DNA from: Mugil cephalus
Taxonomy: Eukaryota; Chordata; Actinopteri; Mugiliformes; Mugilidae
Assembly (NCBI RefSeq): GCF_022458985.1
Contig: NC_061776.1
Coordinates: forward strand, 7,876,379 to 7,940,378
Direction: 5' to 3'
Length of the DNA: 64,000 bases
Below the pieces are notes generated by a model. The model saw nothing but the letters and a program-made list of their open reading frames with translations. It had not been told where the DNA came from and did not search any database. Below are positions 12,368-24,818 of this stretch, piece by piece; the stretch's first letter is position 1; each line of letters begins with the position of its first letter. The position numbers and the translations under genes are program-made.

Positions 12368-13564
12368 ACAGTTCTCCTCTGATCAAATGAACATAGAGCT
12401 CAATCTCAGTGAAACTCTCAGCTGCCTTTTTTTTTCTTATATCACTGCTTTTATGATGGCTAAATAATTAACATACTGTATAAATCCTGTCAGCTGTTGG
12501 TTGTGAAGGGTCTGGAGTTGAACTTGGCACCTCTGTGGACCACCTACAAAGAAATCTAAAATGTCTTTCTGGAAAAATATATTTGTCACCATTAATTTAA
12601 CTTGTTGTTCCCTGAGAACTCAAACAGAAACAGTTTGAACAGATGGATCAAAGTCATTTAATCATTCAGAGAAAGTGAGAAGAAAACAGCAGAAAGGGAC
12701 AGAGAGGTTCAGAGAGCAAAGTTAGCATGATCATAAGAGCCACATTAAAGGGACATAATTCAGAATCAGATGTCATGCTCAGTCATAGACATGTATTACA
12801 GCTTGTGTTTTTGTTCATTCTGTCACTTTATAGAAAATAAAAGTCATGTTCGTCATGTGTAACATTTTCAGCGTGGAATCCTTCCTTAAAAGAAATCCTT
12901 CCTCTGGCATCCAAACACAGCATCAATTAATTCAACCACCAAAATAAACCTGTACAAAACAGCATGTGCTGACTGTTCTGTGTCCTATATGTTCTTTTGC
13001 AGCAGTAGAATTAGCTGTGAAATAAACTGACACACACAAACACTGAATATTTAAATAGTATGAAAATATGTAAAATGTGAAATGTAAATACTGCAGCATA
13101 CTGTTATTAATAGATGCTGCTTAATAGATTTCAACACAACTACAGGTTAAAATCTGGCTACAAATCACAACATAATTGAATTTAATCCTTGTATGTGTTA
13201 ATATATGATTTAGTTTAAATATGATCTTCTTCTGTAGCAGTAACTTCAGCTTTGAACTTAACATCAAGTATCTTAGTTAATAGGGAAAACAAAACATATA
13301 AAATATCAAATGTGATTTGTTCATTCAAACCCACGTCCATCTGCTGTAAATTTTTTTGTGCACAAAGTGGAACTATCATTTCGTATGTGTAAACCACTTT
13401 ATAAGGTCTTCACTGTTTGTTACACTTTGCTTTGGTTTTATGCATCAGTCTAACTTTAATATGTACAATACTGTGAAGCCCAGATCATGTCAGGACCAGT
13501 TAACAGGGTTTTATGTTAACACCAGTATGTACAGTACTGTATGTGCACATCCTGATGATTTCTC
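12368..13564. other. Convergent intergenic region between units 2 and 3
   Basis: No gene is seen. The part at 12480-12860 is the common downstream flank of activating units, also at 46730-47110 and inverted at 1-240. The part at 12900-13560 is the 3' untranslated/flanking sequence of the inhibitory genes, also at about 31590-32400 and 47250-48137. The fusion of these two flanks marks the border of the duplication modules. Confidence 0.6.
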
Positions 13565-16500
13565 TCAGGAGCTGGGAGCCTTATCTACCATTGCGTACAG
13601 ACTCTCTGGCTGATTGTTGGTTTTAGTCTTAGTGGATCCTCTGGGTCCAGTATGAGGCCCGACCAAGCAGTAGGTGGAGGTCAAATTATTAGCTGAGTCT
13701 TCATCTTCATTCAGAAAACAGGAGTTATCCACCTTGAAGAAAAAAAAAGACAGTCAACTTCTTTAGCAAGTGTTCGATCATCTGTACTTTATCCTTCAGA
13801 AACTTTTCTGTGAGCATCAAATCAAACTTTATTTATATAGCACCTTCTATACAAATCAAATGCAGCACCAGGTGCTTCACATATAAAACAAACAAATACA
13901 AAACAAACCTGCAGAACCCCACTACTACTATAAACTAAAACCAAGTTTATGAGACGGACACTTGAACATGCATCAGTATTATATTAACTACATAAAATTT
14001 CAGAAACCGTCCTTTAAAAATGTATTTGAAGTGTAGGGTTTTAGTTTGTCCCCTGTCCCACTCAATAACATGGAGAAGGTGGAGTATATGACCCATACTA
14101 CAGTCAGTCACCAGGGGGAGCTCTAGCTGCTTTGGCGTCACTTTAGAGGAGCTGACCATCTCTAACATACAGTCTATGGACCTGAGGCTTATTTGGTTAG
14201 AAGTCACTGAACATGAACAATAAACAGACCATCTCATGAGAAAAATCAGGATTTCATCAGTGACTTGTGTGCAGAGGAATATCCAACACATGTCATCAGA
14301 TCAAAGCTCAACTGTAAAAATCTTAAATTCTGAAAAAACTGACACTTACTTCTGTAGTTTGTATGTTCTCTCTGTCATCTGCAGGTCAGAGATAAAGACA
14401 TTAATGGCGATTATTTTTAAATGTATTTTTTTCTTCTCAGACTGCTGCTGTCTCTGTTACTTTACTTCAGTACTACAAGACAAGAAAATATGACCCAGAG
14501 TCTCATCTTCTGACCTGCATTTACCACAGGTAACAGAAACAAAGGGAAAGATCCTATTCAGTCTGGTGTTGGAACAATGTAACCAGTAGATGACTTTAAA
14601 CTGAATTAATTACAGTCTGTCATTGATAGAATAAGTTTTAATCGTATTCAATCCCTGGACACACAGCACATCTGATGTGTCATCACCAACGTGTGACACC
14701 CAGGTGTCTTTAATATGAGGAGAAGGGGCTGCCACACAGAAAGTATTAATGAACTTCTAAAGTTGTTCCAACATTGAGTCCAAATGTCATGTATGCATCA
14801 ATAATTGTAATGTCACACAGACACACACTTAAAGTCTCCATATGTGATGTTTTCTAATGTGGGTGATCACAAGTGAAGGATTCAGAGAATGAATGAGCTT
14901 AAAGCAGCACATAGACTAGAGGCTCTAAAACACAGGTGCTTGTCTCAACATTAGTTGTTTCTAAAGAACAGCTGTAAACTATCATGAAGACTAAATACAG
15001 AATAACTTTAACTGTATGATTAGTGTTACTGGATTGTTTAATAACACAAACAGTATTAATGTGTGAGGCAGCAGGTAATAAAACAGATTCATCTTTCTAC
15101 TTTGTAATTTAAGATGTAATAAACATTTGTACTTACGTTTTCTTCTCTTATGACGGCAATAACATCCAAGAAGCATCATAGAGACAACAACAGCTATCAC
15201 AGGTATCACAACTATCACGATTGTAATATTAAGATTGTGGAGAGGTTCAGGTCCTGTACAGAAAAACAACAACAACAACAACAAAAAATGGATTAAAACA
15301 CAATGCCTGGTTTCAGTCACTCTACATAGTTTATCTTGTGTTAGTGTAACATTGTGTCTTGGAAGTTTTACCTTTGACCAACTATGTCCTAGAAATTTAG
15401 AAATAAAAGAGTTTTCCTAGTTAATCTGTGGTGATGAACAGAAACATAGATGTTTAGTCCAGAGGTGAAGAGTTTAAGTCTGTACTCACTACAAGTGGGT
15501 ATTATATTACAAGAAAAGCCAAACAAAACACAGCATCAGTGGATAATTTACTGATTCTGTTATTGATTCTGAGTCAAATGTCTTAACAGATGCCTCGATG
15601 TATATTTAAAATTAATTCAATACAAAAGTTTTAGGAAACAAAACTAGACAACAAATGTCTTTTTTGCAGTAAAGGGAAGATGTCAATTGCTCAATTGAAC
15701 CCTAATGAGAATAACCAAACTATTAAAATTTGAAACTACTGGCTTGTTAGTTATAATAAGTTGTTATTATGTATTCAGTCTGTCAGTCTCACCAGCATGT
15801 AGGAGACAGAGATCCTGAATCTGTGTCTTCTTCTGAGTCCAGCTGACTTGGTTGCTATGGTTACAGATGATTGTTCCATTCAACAGGTGGACACGGAGGG
15901 AAGCACCAGAGTTGGTGACCTTTGATTGGTCTCCTCCCTCCTGAGAGCAGGTTTTGGTGTCACATGTGAAAGTGCTGTTGATGTGTGAGTCCTCTGTGCT
16001 GCAGGTCACAGTGAGGTTACAGGAGTCTGAGCTGATGGACACAGAGTCTGGATTCAGATCAACTGGAGACACTGGACCTGATGGAGGAAAGTAGGTGTGA
16101 GGAGGTTTACAAACATGACAGCAGATGTTCTCTGTCAGTGTGTGAAATGTTCAGAAACCTACCTTGAACTGTGACCATGTATTTAGTTATTGTTTGTTGT
16201 TTATCTCCTGTCACTTGTGCTGTATAAACTCCACTGTCGTCATCTTGTAGATTCTTTAATTTCAATGAGTAATTTTCCACAGAGAACTCAACCCTTCCAT
16301 TGTAACCTTCAGAGACTCTTGGTCCTCCACCAGGTGAATATCTTACTAAAACATTGCTTGTATTAAATCTCCAGACAAACAAATCAAATTCCTTTGGAGC
16401 ATCATCCATGACTTCCAGAAGTACATCATCTCCTCTCTTCACAAACACATCAGTCACAGCACTGGACCCTGTAAAAACAGTAGATACATAATAATGAAAT

Positions 16501-17753
16501 TAGATCAATCATAAATACTGTATTTCTGTACCTAACTTCCAACACAATGTCAGTGATCAGTTAAATAATGATTGTGTATATTTATCTCATCTGGATTTGT
16601 TAAGGAGTGGATTCTCATTTGTAGCTGAAAACATCTTTACCTGCTTTGACTCAGTGTGTATTTATGACAAGTGACAGAGAAAGAAAGAGGTCAGTAAAAG
16701 TCTTATGGACTCTTCTGTTGATTGTTGTGTTTCTCAGTGTGCTGTGTATTATTTTCCCATGTCTTTATAGAGTTTTAGCTGAAATAGTTGAGTGAAACCT
16801 CTTCATCATCAACAACCACTGATGTGTCTGTTGCTTTTATTTTCTTCCTTTTCGTTCCATCCTTTGTTACGACAGAGCTCTCAGACGTACGACTCATTTA
16901 TCTTTAAAATATTTCTGAGCCACAAAGAAACATGTGAACAAACAGTGACCATGTCAGTTTGTCCAAGTTCAGCTTCACAGCAGACATGTGTCTATAGCCT
17001 TGTTTTTTATGATGACCTACTGAGGGCCCTGGTTGGGAAAAGAAAATTTAAAAGGAAGCTTTTTAAAAATAAAATTCTGCAGCGTTGAGTCTCTGAGTTA
17101 CAGCAAACATACTATGATATAATACAAGTATAACAGCATGGTTCATCTGTTTGTATCAAATCATTGGAGACTGCTTGTGTATTTCCCTCATTACAAAACA
17201 ATACTCCTCAGTAATTCAGTCAGTCAGCCTTTTTGTTTGTTTCTTCAATAAATGTGTAAATCTAAGAATATGCATTACTGTATACTTATATGTAGCAGTT
17301 AGTATCCATGTAGTACATATTAAAGTACCTCAGAATGATCCCACCAACAAGTAGGGTCTTTAAAGCTAAAACCTATTAATTATTTAAGGTGATACGATAG
17401 TACTGCCACAACATCTCAGCTTTGAAAACAACAATCAGGAGACGAAGTAACAATAGTTGTAAAGTTCTAACCTTGACTTTGTCATGAAAAATGTGTTGAG
17501 ACGCCATTTTAAGCCATGAACACAGGGAACGAACTTAAATATCTGCTTCTTCCTCCTGTGGTCGCATGCTTTTTGTTTCAATTCTATCATTTACGGAGAC
17601 ATTCCAGAGCTATAGTATGTCATTTTAAAATTAAAAAGGTACAAAATATCAACTAGTACAATTACAAAAATACTATTAAAAAAATAACATCTTACCTTGA
17701 ATTTGACTTGAATATAGCACAAAAACTGCCAATAACAAAGATTTAAGTTCCAT
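13565..17753 (-). CDS. CD2/SLAM-like receptor, inhibitory type with two ITIM-like motifs (unit 3)
   Basis: Exons in gene order: leader 17753-17696, V 16468-16163, C2 16077-15793, transmembrane 15253-15137, linker 14378-14350, tail 13732-13565. They sum to 963 bp (320 residues), and splice phases agree at every join. The leader is MELKSLLLAVF. V has no cysteine and C2 has six. The membrane segment is uncharged and hydrophobic (ITIVIVVIPVIAVVVSMMLL), followed by basic RHKRRK. The tail exon carries S-T-Y-C-L-V and S-L-Y-A-M-V, both fitting S-x-Y-x-x-V, with spacing of about 32 residues. These would recruit SH2 phosphatases or SAP-type adaptors (family knowledge). Splicing of the 29-bp linker is the least certain step. 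This is the clearest intact inhibitory copy. Confidence 0.75.
14441..14529 (+). other. Exon-like block of unknown function, opposite strand
   Basis: This is an 89-bp stretch with a strong acceptor (TTTTTTCTTCTCAG) and a donor (CACAG/GTAACA) on the plus strand, open in one frame (TAAVSVTLLQYYKTRKYDPE...). The paralogous block at 24819-24907 keeps the same length, sites and open frame, but most differences between them change residues. No neighbouring exon is recognised. Confidence 0.25.
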
Positions 17754-19240
17754 TTCAAAAGATGTCATCCAGTTTAAGGAAGTAAGCCAGCTGCTCCTTC
17801 AGAGAAAATGAGGAATGTTAGTTTCTGTTCCTATCACAGGGACGTCTTTAGCTTTGTGGCTTGGTCAGTCGAGAGATGATCTAAGACAAATGCAGCCCTG
17901 TACAAAAATCATATAAGTTACAGAGCATAATAAATAATTAACAGTATAATAACATGCTGTGTTTAAAAAAAGTTCATAACTAAATAGAGTTCATAATAGT
18001 TATAAGTGGTTAAAATGTGTGCTGCTGAAAAGCATCAATATAATATGTACAGTTTAATAAATAAGACTATTTACAGTTAAAAGATAAATTCATACAAAGG
18101 GCTTTAAGTTCATTAAGTCTGTAAAATATCTGTGATCCGAGAGAAAAGAGAGGAAGATGCCGTGTAACTTAACCCATTACCTGTCAATCACCTGTTTCAC
18201 TTTTGGTTAGTTAAAACTCACGACCCAATCAGAGAGAAAGTCACCGATTAAGGGGCGGGACCAGTGGCGCAGGTTAGTGTGGGGAGTAGAGAGCGCGTTA
18301 TCGAACAGAGAGCTGAGAGAAGAAGCAGTGGCCGTTCTAGGGGCCAGGAACTAAAGTGTCTCAGTGAGTTTTCGGTCGGACCACTTAGAGCGGCGGACAC
18401 TGAGCAATTGAAGAAAGCATACGAGCGCGGTTTCGCTGTTCTTAAAAACAAAACAACAAAACATCAGTCGTGCATAGAATTAGTTTTCTTGTTGTACTGT
18501 AGCCTTCTTTCACTGATTGAAAGTAAACTACTACAAATCAGTTTCTTCACCTTAACCCTGTTTGGTTTCTCTTTGTCAGACATATTTTGTCTGATTGTGT
18601 CTCTGTTTGGTTTTCCTGTTGGTGCATTAGCACTACCTCAATATACTTCAGAGTTTAAAATAAATAAACAAATGACTCTGATGTCTTGATTTCTTTATGA
18701 ACCTATGATTCAAAATGCACTAATTTTTATATTAACCAGACACATTAAGTGTATTTGCACAAAGTATCAGTATCAGATTGGTATCGCTGATATCAGCCTG
18801 AATTTTTCTCAGTATCAGATCAGAAAGGGCTATATAAAATATAAAATATAGTAAAATGTGTAGAAAACCCCAGTTAAGATGAAGAAACCTTTAAAGTTTA
18901 AAATTATGTTGAGAATATTATTTTACAGAACAACTAGATCGTATTAAGATCAGACATGAATCTTAAATATGTTTAATGCAGATAAACCTGCAGGATTTAC
19001 AGAAGATGATATTTGTGTTGCTTCATACTTTGATTTATTGACATATAGTTTCATAGTTGAAACAAGTTAATTCTTCAAGAGTCTGTTAAGAATTCACTCT
19101 ATTAGAGAAGTTGTGTGTTACTTTTTATATGGCAAAACTGGAAAGACACAACGATGTCTGGCTGTAGTCTGTGGTGTGGTGGTTGATTCAAAACTATTTC
19201 CACTTTTACATTTACATTTAACAAAGCAAGAAGCTCTACC
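17754..19240. other. Intergenic region between unit 3 leader and unit 4 leader
   Basis: No recognised gene. It holds the inhibitory promoter side (17754-17900, without the orphan membrane exon seen beside other inhibitory leaders), a GC- and CpG-richer block (about 18130-18440), and then the upstream sequence shared with activating leaders (18440-19240, similar to 9470-10287). Confidence 0.6.
18130..18440 (+). promoter_or_regulatory. CpG-richer promoter-like block
   Basis: The block contains GGGGCGGGACC (Sp1-box-like) at about 18250 and several CpGs (GAGCGCGTTATCG, TTTTCGGTCGGACC, GAGCGGCGG) in an otherwise AT-rich region. It is absent from the paralogous upstream regions of units 2 and 7, which rejoin at CTGTTCTTAAAAACA. 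It could be an inserted promoter, an LTR fragment or the first exon of an unrelated transcript. I cannot tell which. Confidence 0.3.
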
Positions 19241-20678
19241 ATGTCTCTCTCTGTGATACTTGGACTGATGCTCTGCATTGAAGCACCAGGTAGGACAAGA
19301 ACACTGTCTGATTAAATGTTGACAACAGGAACAGCAACGATACCAGATTCTTTATTTGGATTAATAACAGCAGCAGTAGGGGCACAGCTTCCTGTTTCTG
19401 TTCTGAGAAAATTAAATACACAAACTAAAAATCTTCAGTCTTACAAGTTAACGTCTCAGTGTCTGTATATAAAATAAGAGACAAAACACATTTGAAACAA
19501 TAATCAAAATGTCAACACACACATTTGATTAAACATATTTCAAGTTGCTGGATTATTAAAGATCAGTTGATTCTAACAAAGTGAAGTCTTCTGAACACAT
19601 GTACAACCATGAAGAAATATCTGAGGCTGCTTGAGGTCATTTTGAGACGTGGACAGATGGAGCAAAGAATGAAAGATGGAACAAGAGGAGAGACAGAAAA
19701 ATGAGAAAGTGGAAGAAAGTCTCTGTTTTCAGTAGAGACTGTGCAGAGATGTAAAGAAATGTGCAGAGTTCTCTATCATGGGACACAATGTGACAAGAGT
19801 TATTAATATAGTGTAGAGAGAGGTTTACCTGTTTATCTTTCTAGTAAAGGTTTGAACACATTGAATAGTTGTCAGCAGGAACAAGACAAAACGTTCCGTC
19901 CCCTTGCAGCCCCTCTGCTGTCCTTCAGTGGCAGCGCAAGTGTCTTTAGGTGGTGATGAGCTGGATTTCCTGTCACAAGGTTCAGTATGACGGTTGAAGA
20001 GTAAACATGTAAGATAAAGTATTGATGTTAAAAACTATACTGTATATTGAGTTTTATTTGTTTTACTGTTTTACAGGGTCCAGTGCTGTGACTGATGTGT
20101 TTGTGAAGAGAGGAGATTCTGTACTTCCGGAAGTCATGGATGATGTTACAAAGGAGTAAACCTCCTCACACCTACTTTCCTCCATCAGGTCCAGTGTCTC
20201 CAGTTGACCTGAATCCAGACTCTATGTCCAACAGCTCAGACTCCTGTAACCTCACTGTGACCTGCAGGACAGAGGACTCACACATCAGCAGCACTTTCAC
20301 ATGTGACACCAAAACCTGCTCTCAGGAGGGAGGAGACCAATCAAAGGTCACCAACTCTGGTGTTTCCCTCAGTGTCCACCTGTTGAATGACGCAACCATC
20401 TGGAACCATAGCAGAAGAAAATTACAAAAATTCAGGATCTCTGTCTCCTACATGCTGGTGAGACTGACAGACAAAACATTTATCTAATAATAACATAAAG
20501 GTTTATGTATCTGAACCTGTTGTGGTTTTGCTCTGATAGTTTTCTCATGTTTGCAGGTCTCTATGATGGTGTCTCCATCTGTCTGGTGAAGACAGTTGTG
20601 TTCTCTGTTGGTCTGATCATCATGGTGTCTGTCGTCATTAGTGTCCACCTCATGGAGAAGATCAGGAAACTAAAATAA
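19241..20678 (+). pseudogene. Activating-type receptor pseudogene (unit 4)
   Basis: Parts: leader 19241-19289 (intact MSLSVILGL), V remnant 20077-20158, C2 20189-20457, lysine-transmembrane exon 20557-20678. A deletion of roughly 270 bp joins the first quarter of the V exon (…DDVTKE) directly to the following intron and creates a stop at about 20157. The C2 exon is 269 bp instead of 288. A TGG replaces the TGT of one conserved cysteine, and the WTQKN region is lost with a frame change. The membrane exon itself remains open. No functional receptor can be made from this copy. Confidence 0.85.
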
Positions 20679-21959
20679 ACAGTTCTCCTCTAATCAAATG
20701 AACATAGGGCTCAATCTCATATAGTGAACATCTTACATTTGCATGTGGCTTTTTTGCTCTTACAGCCAGTGGCATCTTTGCATTGGGGACCCACCAGAGG
20801 GCGCTGCTGTGTAGGGAGGATCACAGCAATACATTAGAGGGAATCTGGCCAACTCGGGAATGGACTGTAGGAGCTGTCAAGAGGGAAAAGTCATTCAACC
20901 AGGAGTGGTTTAAGTAGAACCCTCGGTTAACCGGGAGCTCGTAAAAAAGCACTTAGTGAGTCTAATTCATTTTTAATCTAAATAGAATAGATAATGAAGT
21001 TTACATATTTTTTGAATGATAATGTAAATTGAGTAATGCGCACCTGGCGGTATGTATGTGGTATACTGTGTGTAGTGACTTTGTATATTGATTGCTGTGT
21101 ATTGGGTGTGTGCCATTCATGGTATGAGCCGTTCATCGGGTTTTTTATTTATTGTTTCAATGTTGAGTATCTGATATAGCGAGCTCTTGAACTCTGTGTT
21201 TGGTTGTGTATATGTCGGCAGAGTGGTATGGTATGCAATCCATCACCGTGGGAGGGGATAATGCAGCTAATGAACCTATTAACTCATACAAGATTGACAC
21301 AGAGAATGCGTGGATAGAAATTGCTGTCGCAATGGCAAAAAAGACATGAGGGACAAATTCGGTAGGGCACATAAACAGCAAGGCAGTGTGCTACCATCTC
21401 TTATTGTGTATTATTGCGCCGGCAAAAAGATACCTGTGTAACAATTGAACTGAATTTGAATTGAATTTATTTATTCTGAATATACGTTTCAATAAATCAC
21501 AATGACTCACATATCTTCTATCTTATAGTGCATTGGCTTCAAGCCCACATCTATATACAGTAAATTAATTTCGGTACAATTCAGCACTATCATTTTGTCC
21601 AATTGTGCTCAACACAACACATTCCTTCATTCTTCAAGTGGGTTTGAATTTGAAGTGGAACTATTCAACACAACTACACTTTAAAATCTGCCTACAAATC
21701 ACAACTTAATTGAATTTAATCCTTTAAAATTAACTTGTATGTGTTAAATTATTTAGTTAAAATATAACCTTCAGTAGCAGTAACATCAGCTTTGAGCTTA
21801 ACTTCAATTATCTTAGACATTGTGACAAACAAAATATATAAAATATCAAATGTGATTTGCTAATTCAAACCCACATCCATGTGATGTAAATAGCTGGAAC
21901 AATCATTTTGTCTATCGTAGTCAACATGACATAGTGTTTTTGTATTTTGAAAATAAATC
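20679..21959. other. Flanking region, no gene
   Basis: 20679-20950 follows the activating 3' flank of unit 1 (compare 6829-7000). About 20950-21440 is unique within the window (includes TGGTATGGTATGCAATCCAT and AAAAAAGACATGAGGGACAA); it may be an unidentified repeat. 21480-21940 is the 3' flank of inhibitory genes, belonging to unit 5. Confidence 0.45.
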
Positions 21960-22156
21960 AAATACGTAGTGTTTTTTATATGTATGTAACACAAAGTGCT
22001 TCACACAGATTAAAAAGACATCCACACATATAACCCCACTCACGCATACACGCGCACAAAGAAAATTAGATACAGTATAATACGGTAAATTACGGTATAA
22101 TAAGTAAATAAAGTAAGAACACCCTTTATCCCATAAAAATAAGTAAATCTGATAAT

Positions 22157-23083
22157 TAGGAATGGGCATCAATAACCAGATGTTCCAGTTCCCATCTTCT
22201 CTGCTTTTTCTACCCCTTATCCTCACTAGGGTCGTGGGGGTTGCTGGAGCCTATCCAGCTGTCCATGGGTGGTACATCCTGGACAGGTCGCCAGCCTATC
22301 GCAGGGCTAACACAGAGACAAACAATCATTCATACTCACACTCACACCTAGGGTTAATTTAGGGTCACCAATTAACTGGAGGAATTGGGAGGAAACCGGA
22401 GTACCCGGAGAAAACCCCCACACTCACAGGGAGAACATGCAAACTCCACCCATAAAGGCCATGCTTCAATTAATCAATATCATTAGCCTACATGCTTATT
22501 GATTCCCCTTATCGATACTTTTCGTGCCGAATCTTTACGTCCCAATCCAGATGGTGGCCGTAATGCACCTGAAAGTTGTTTGCCAAGTGTCATAAAACGA
22601 AAGAAGAAGAATCTTTATGTCAGTCGAAGCACGTCATTCACCATTTTCAAACTGGTGGTATTAAAAAATTCACAACGCTCAAGTGACGGCAAGGAGGAAG
22701 CGATGGCAGAGAGACTGAAACAGCCCAAAGTGTGGCTTCACTTCACCAGGAGGAACTGTAACAGTGCAATGTGCAACTTATGCAGCACTGTAATTTCAAG
22801 CAAGCATCAAATACAGAGATAGCCATGTGTTCGACAAACTCTGGTCAAGGAGTGCCTTTTAAGTCTCAGCAGAGTATTGCTAGTGAGGATCCAGTGAACA
22901 ATTTCCTTTTTGTTTTCTTAAACAAGCTCTAATGTCTTATTTAGAAGCTCAGTAAAATTTCTGTTGTTTACATGAAACCATGAACACCTATCGTTTCTTA
23001 ACCAAACATTCACAGGAGAAATTGATAAGGGAATCGATAAAGAATCAGGTCAATAAGCAGAATCCTATCGATGCCCATCCCTA
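22157..23083 (+). mobile_element. hAT-family transposon remnant (927 bp)
   Basis: Ends: TAGGAATGGGCATC at the left and GATGCCCATCCCTA at the right, 13 of 14 positions complementary. The flanking 8-bp duplication is ctgataat (22149-22156) and ctaataat (23084-23091). Internally, 22700-22822 encodes a BED-finger start (PKVWLHFTRR, then CNLC) that stops at once. A fish LINE 3'-tail piece (about 22195-22465) is nested inside. The copy is non-functional. Confidence 0.85.
22195..22465. repeat. Fish LINE 3'-tail fragment nested in hAT
   Basis: The sequence TTCTACCCCTTATCCTCACT through GCAGGGCTAACACAGAGACA to GGGAGAACATGCAAACTCCA is the widespread tail of fish L2/CR1-like elements. A shorter inverted copy is at 7198-7330. 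Confidence 0.65.
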
Positions 23084-24818
23084 CTAATAATCTAAAATCT
23101 AAAACATTGGAATAAATGTAATAAAATGAGACCATACAGAACAGAGACAACATAAACAAATCTGATAAAATAGAGTTAAGATGAAGGAAATTGTATAAAA
23201 CCCTGATTAAAAAGAGGGATGTTGAGCCTCTTCTTAAAAGCATCAGCGGTCTCTGCAGCCCAGAGGTCCTCTGGCAGGTTGGTCAACAGTCGGCGACCAT
23301 AATAACTGAATGTCACCTCCCCGTGTGTCTTAGATCCAACTTGTGGTATTGTTAAAAGGTTGGTGCTGGAGGACTTCAGGGTTCACAAGGGTTGATACAG
23401 TAAAAGCAGTTTAGACCAATAAGAAGACCCAGTTCTGTTAAGACACGTAGAAACTAATAAAAGAACCTTAAAATCGTTGAAGATGTATAGCAGTGTATCA
23501 TCAGCATAACTGTGGACACTGATGTCATGTCTCCTGATGACATCCCCTAGGGGAAGCATGTAGAGGTTAAAAATATGTGGGCCTAGAATTGACCCCTGGG
23601 GAACCCCACACTCAATCTTGTGGACTTACAAGAGTATTATTTGATATTTTGGAGGATCTATTAAAATTTGTGTTTATTATACGGTCAATTGTCGAGAACA
23701 CAAATTTGGAGCCATTTTTATGTTCTGTAATTCGCTTTTGGAAGTGGGAAGTCCTTGACTGTCTGACTGTGTTATTGTCAGCTTTGAGGTGTTCCCGTAA
23801 TATTTCATAATGAAATGTTAACTTTGATTTTCTCCATCTCCTTTCAGCAGCTTAAGTTTCTTTTGAAAAGTTCCTAATTTCTCCACTGTGGTGTAGCTCT
23901 TGATCTAATTATTTTGGTCACAAGTGGAGCCACTGAGTCGAGTGCAGACTTTAGTTTGCTGTTAAAATTGTCTACAATAAAATCACAGGGCGCTGGTAAG
24001 ATCTTTGCAAGAGTGCGCTGTAAAACCTGGATAAGATTTGTAGCCACTTCAGGAGTAAGACAGTGTTTCCTCACCATTTTCAGGATAAGGCTTATGTTAA
24101 CATCAGTAAATTGAATATATTCAGTATATCCTGGAAGTCTTTTCTTAGTGTATTGTAGTCTTAGTGGATCCTTTGGGTCCAGCATGTGGCCCGACCAAGC
24201 AGTAGGTGGAGGATGAGCAGAATCATCATCTGCTGAAAGCTGATTCTAGTTTTGGGGGGTTCCAACCTTGAAGAAAAAAAAGACAGTCAACATTTCTCAT
24301 CTGTACACTTTTCTGTGAGCATGACAACAAAAGACAAAGTGACTTGACAACATTTTCTCTAGACTGGTGATAGATTTGTTTGGTTAATTCTAAGAAATCT
24401 TGTATTATACAGTGTAGCCTACATATTTTTGTTTTTAACGTTGTTTTAGCGTTTTAGTTTATGACCTATACTACAGTTAGTCACCATGGGGAGCTCTAGG
24501 TGCTTTGGCGTCAATTTAGAGGAGCTGACCATCTCTAATATACAGTCTATGGACCTGAGGCTTATTTGGTTAGAAGTCACTGAATATGAGCAATACACAG
24601 ACCATCTCATCAGAATAATCAGGAATTCATCAGTAACTTGTGTGCAGAGGAATATCCAACACATGTCCTCAGATCAAATCTCAAATGTAAAAATCTTAAA
24701 TTCTGAAAAAACTGACACTTACCTCAGGAACTGCATACACTGTATTTTCTGTAGTTTCTATGTTCAGAGATAAAGACATTAATGGCGATTAGGTTTAAAT
24801 GTATTTTTTTCTTCTCAG

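Larger units (their letters stand above)
21960..24155 (-). mobile_element. L2-like LINE fragment, interrupted by a hAT element
   Basis: Minus-strand translation of about 23300-23600 gives reverse-transcriptase residues (CGVPQGS-type motif, [21 protein letters not shown]). 23874-24155 gives the upstream linker (EYIQFTDVNISLILKMV...). The 3' tail reaches about 21960. The hAT at 22157-23083 sits in its 3' part. The right edge (24155/24156) lies inside the last exon of unit 5. About 270 bp of that exon and flank present in unit 6 (32180-32450) are missing here, so insertion came with a deletion. Confidence 0.7.

Noticed and set aside
14991-15320. Long open frame running through the membrane exon into the intron (similar at 25366, 34214, 49846)
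   Set aside because: A GTAAGT donor with consistent phase ends the exon, and reading on gives only an AT-rich hydrophobic tail.
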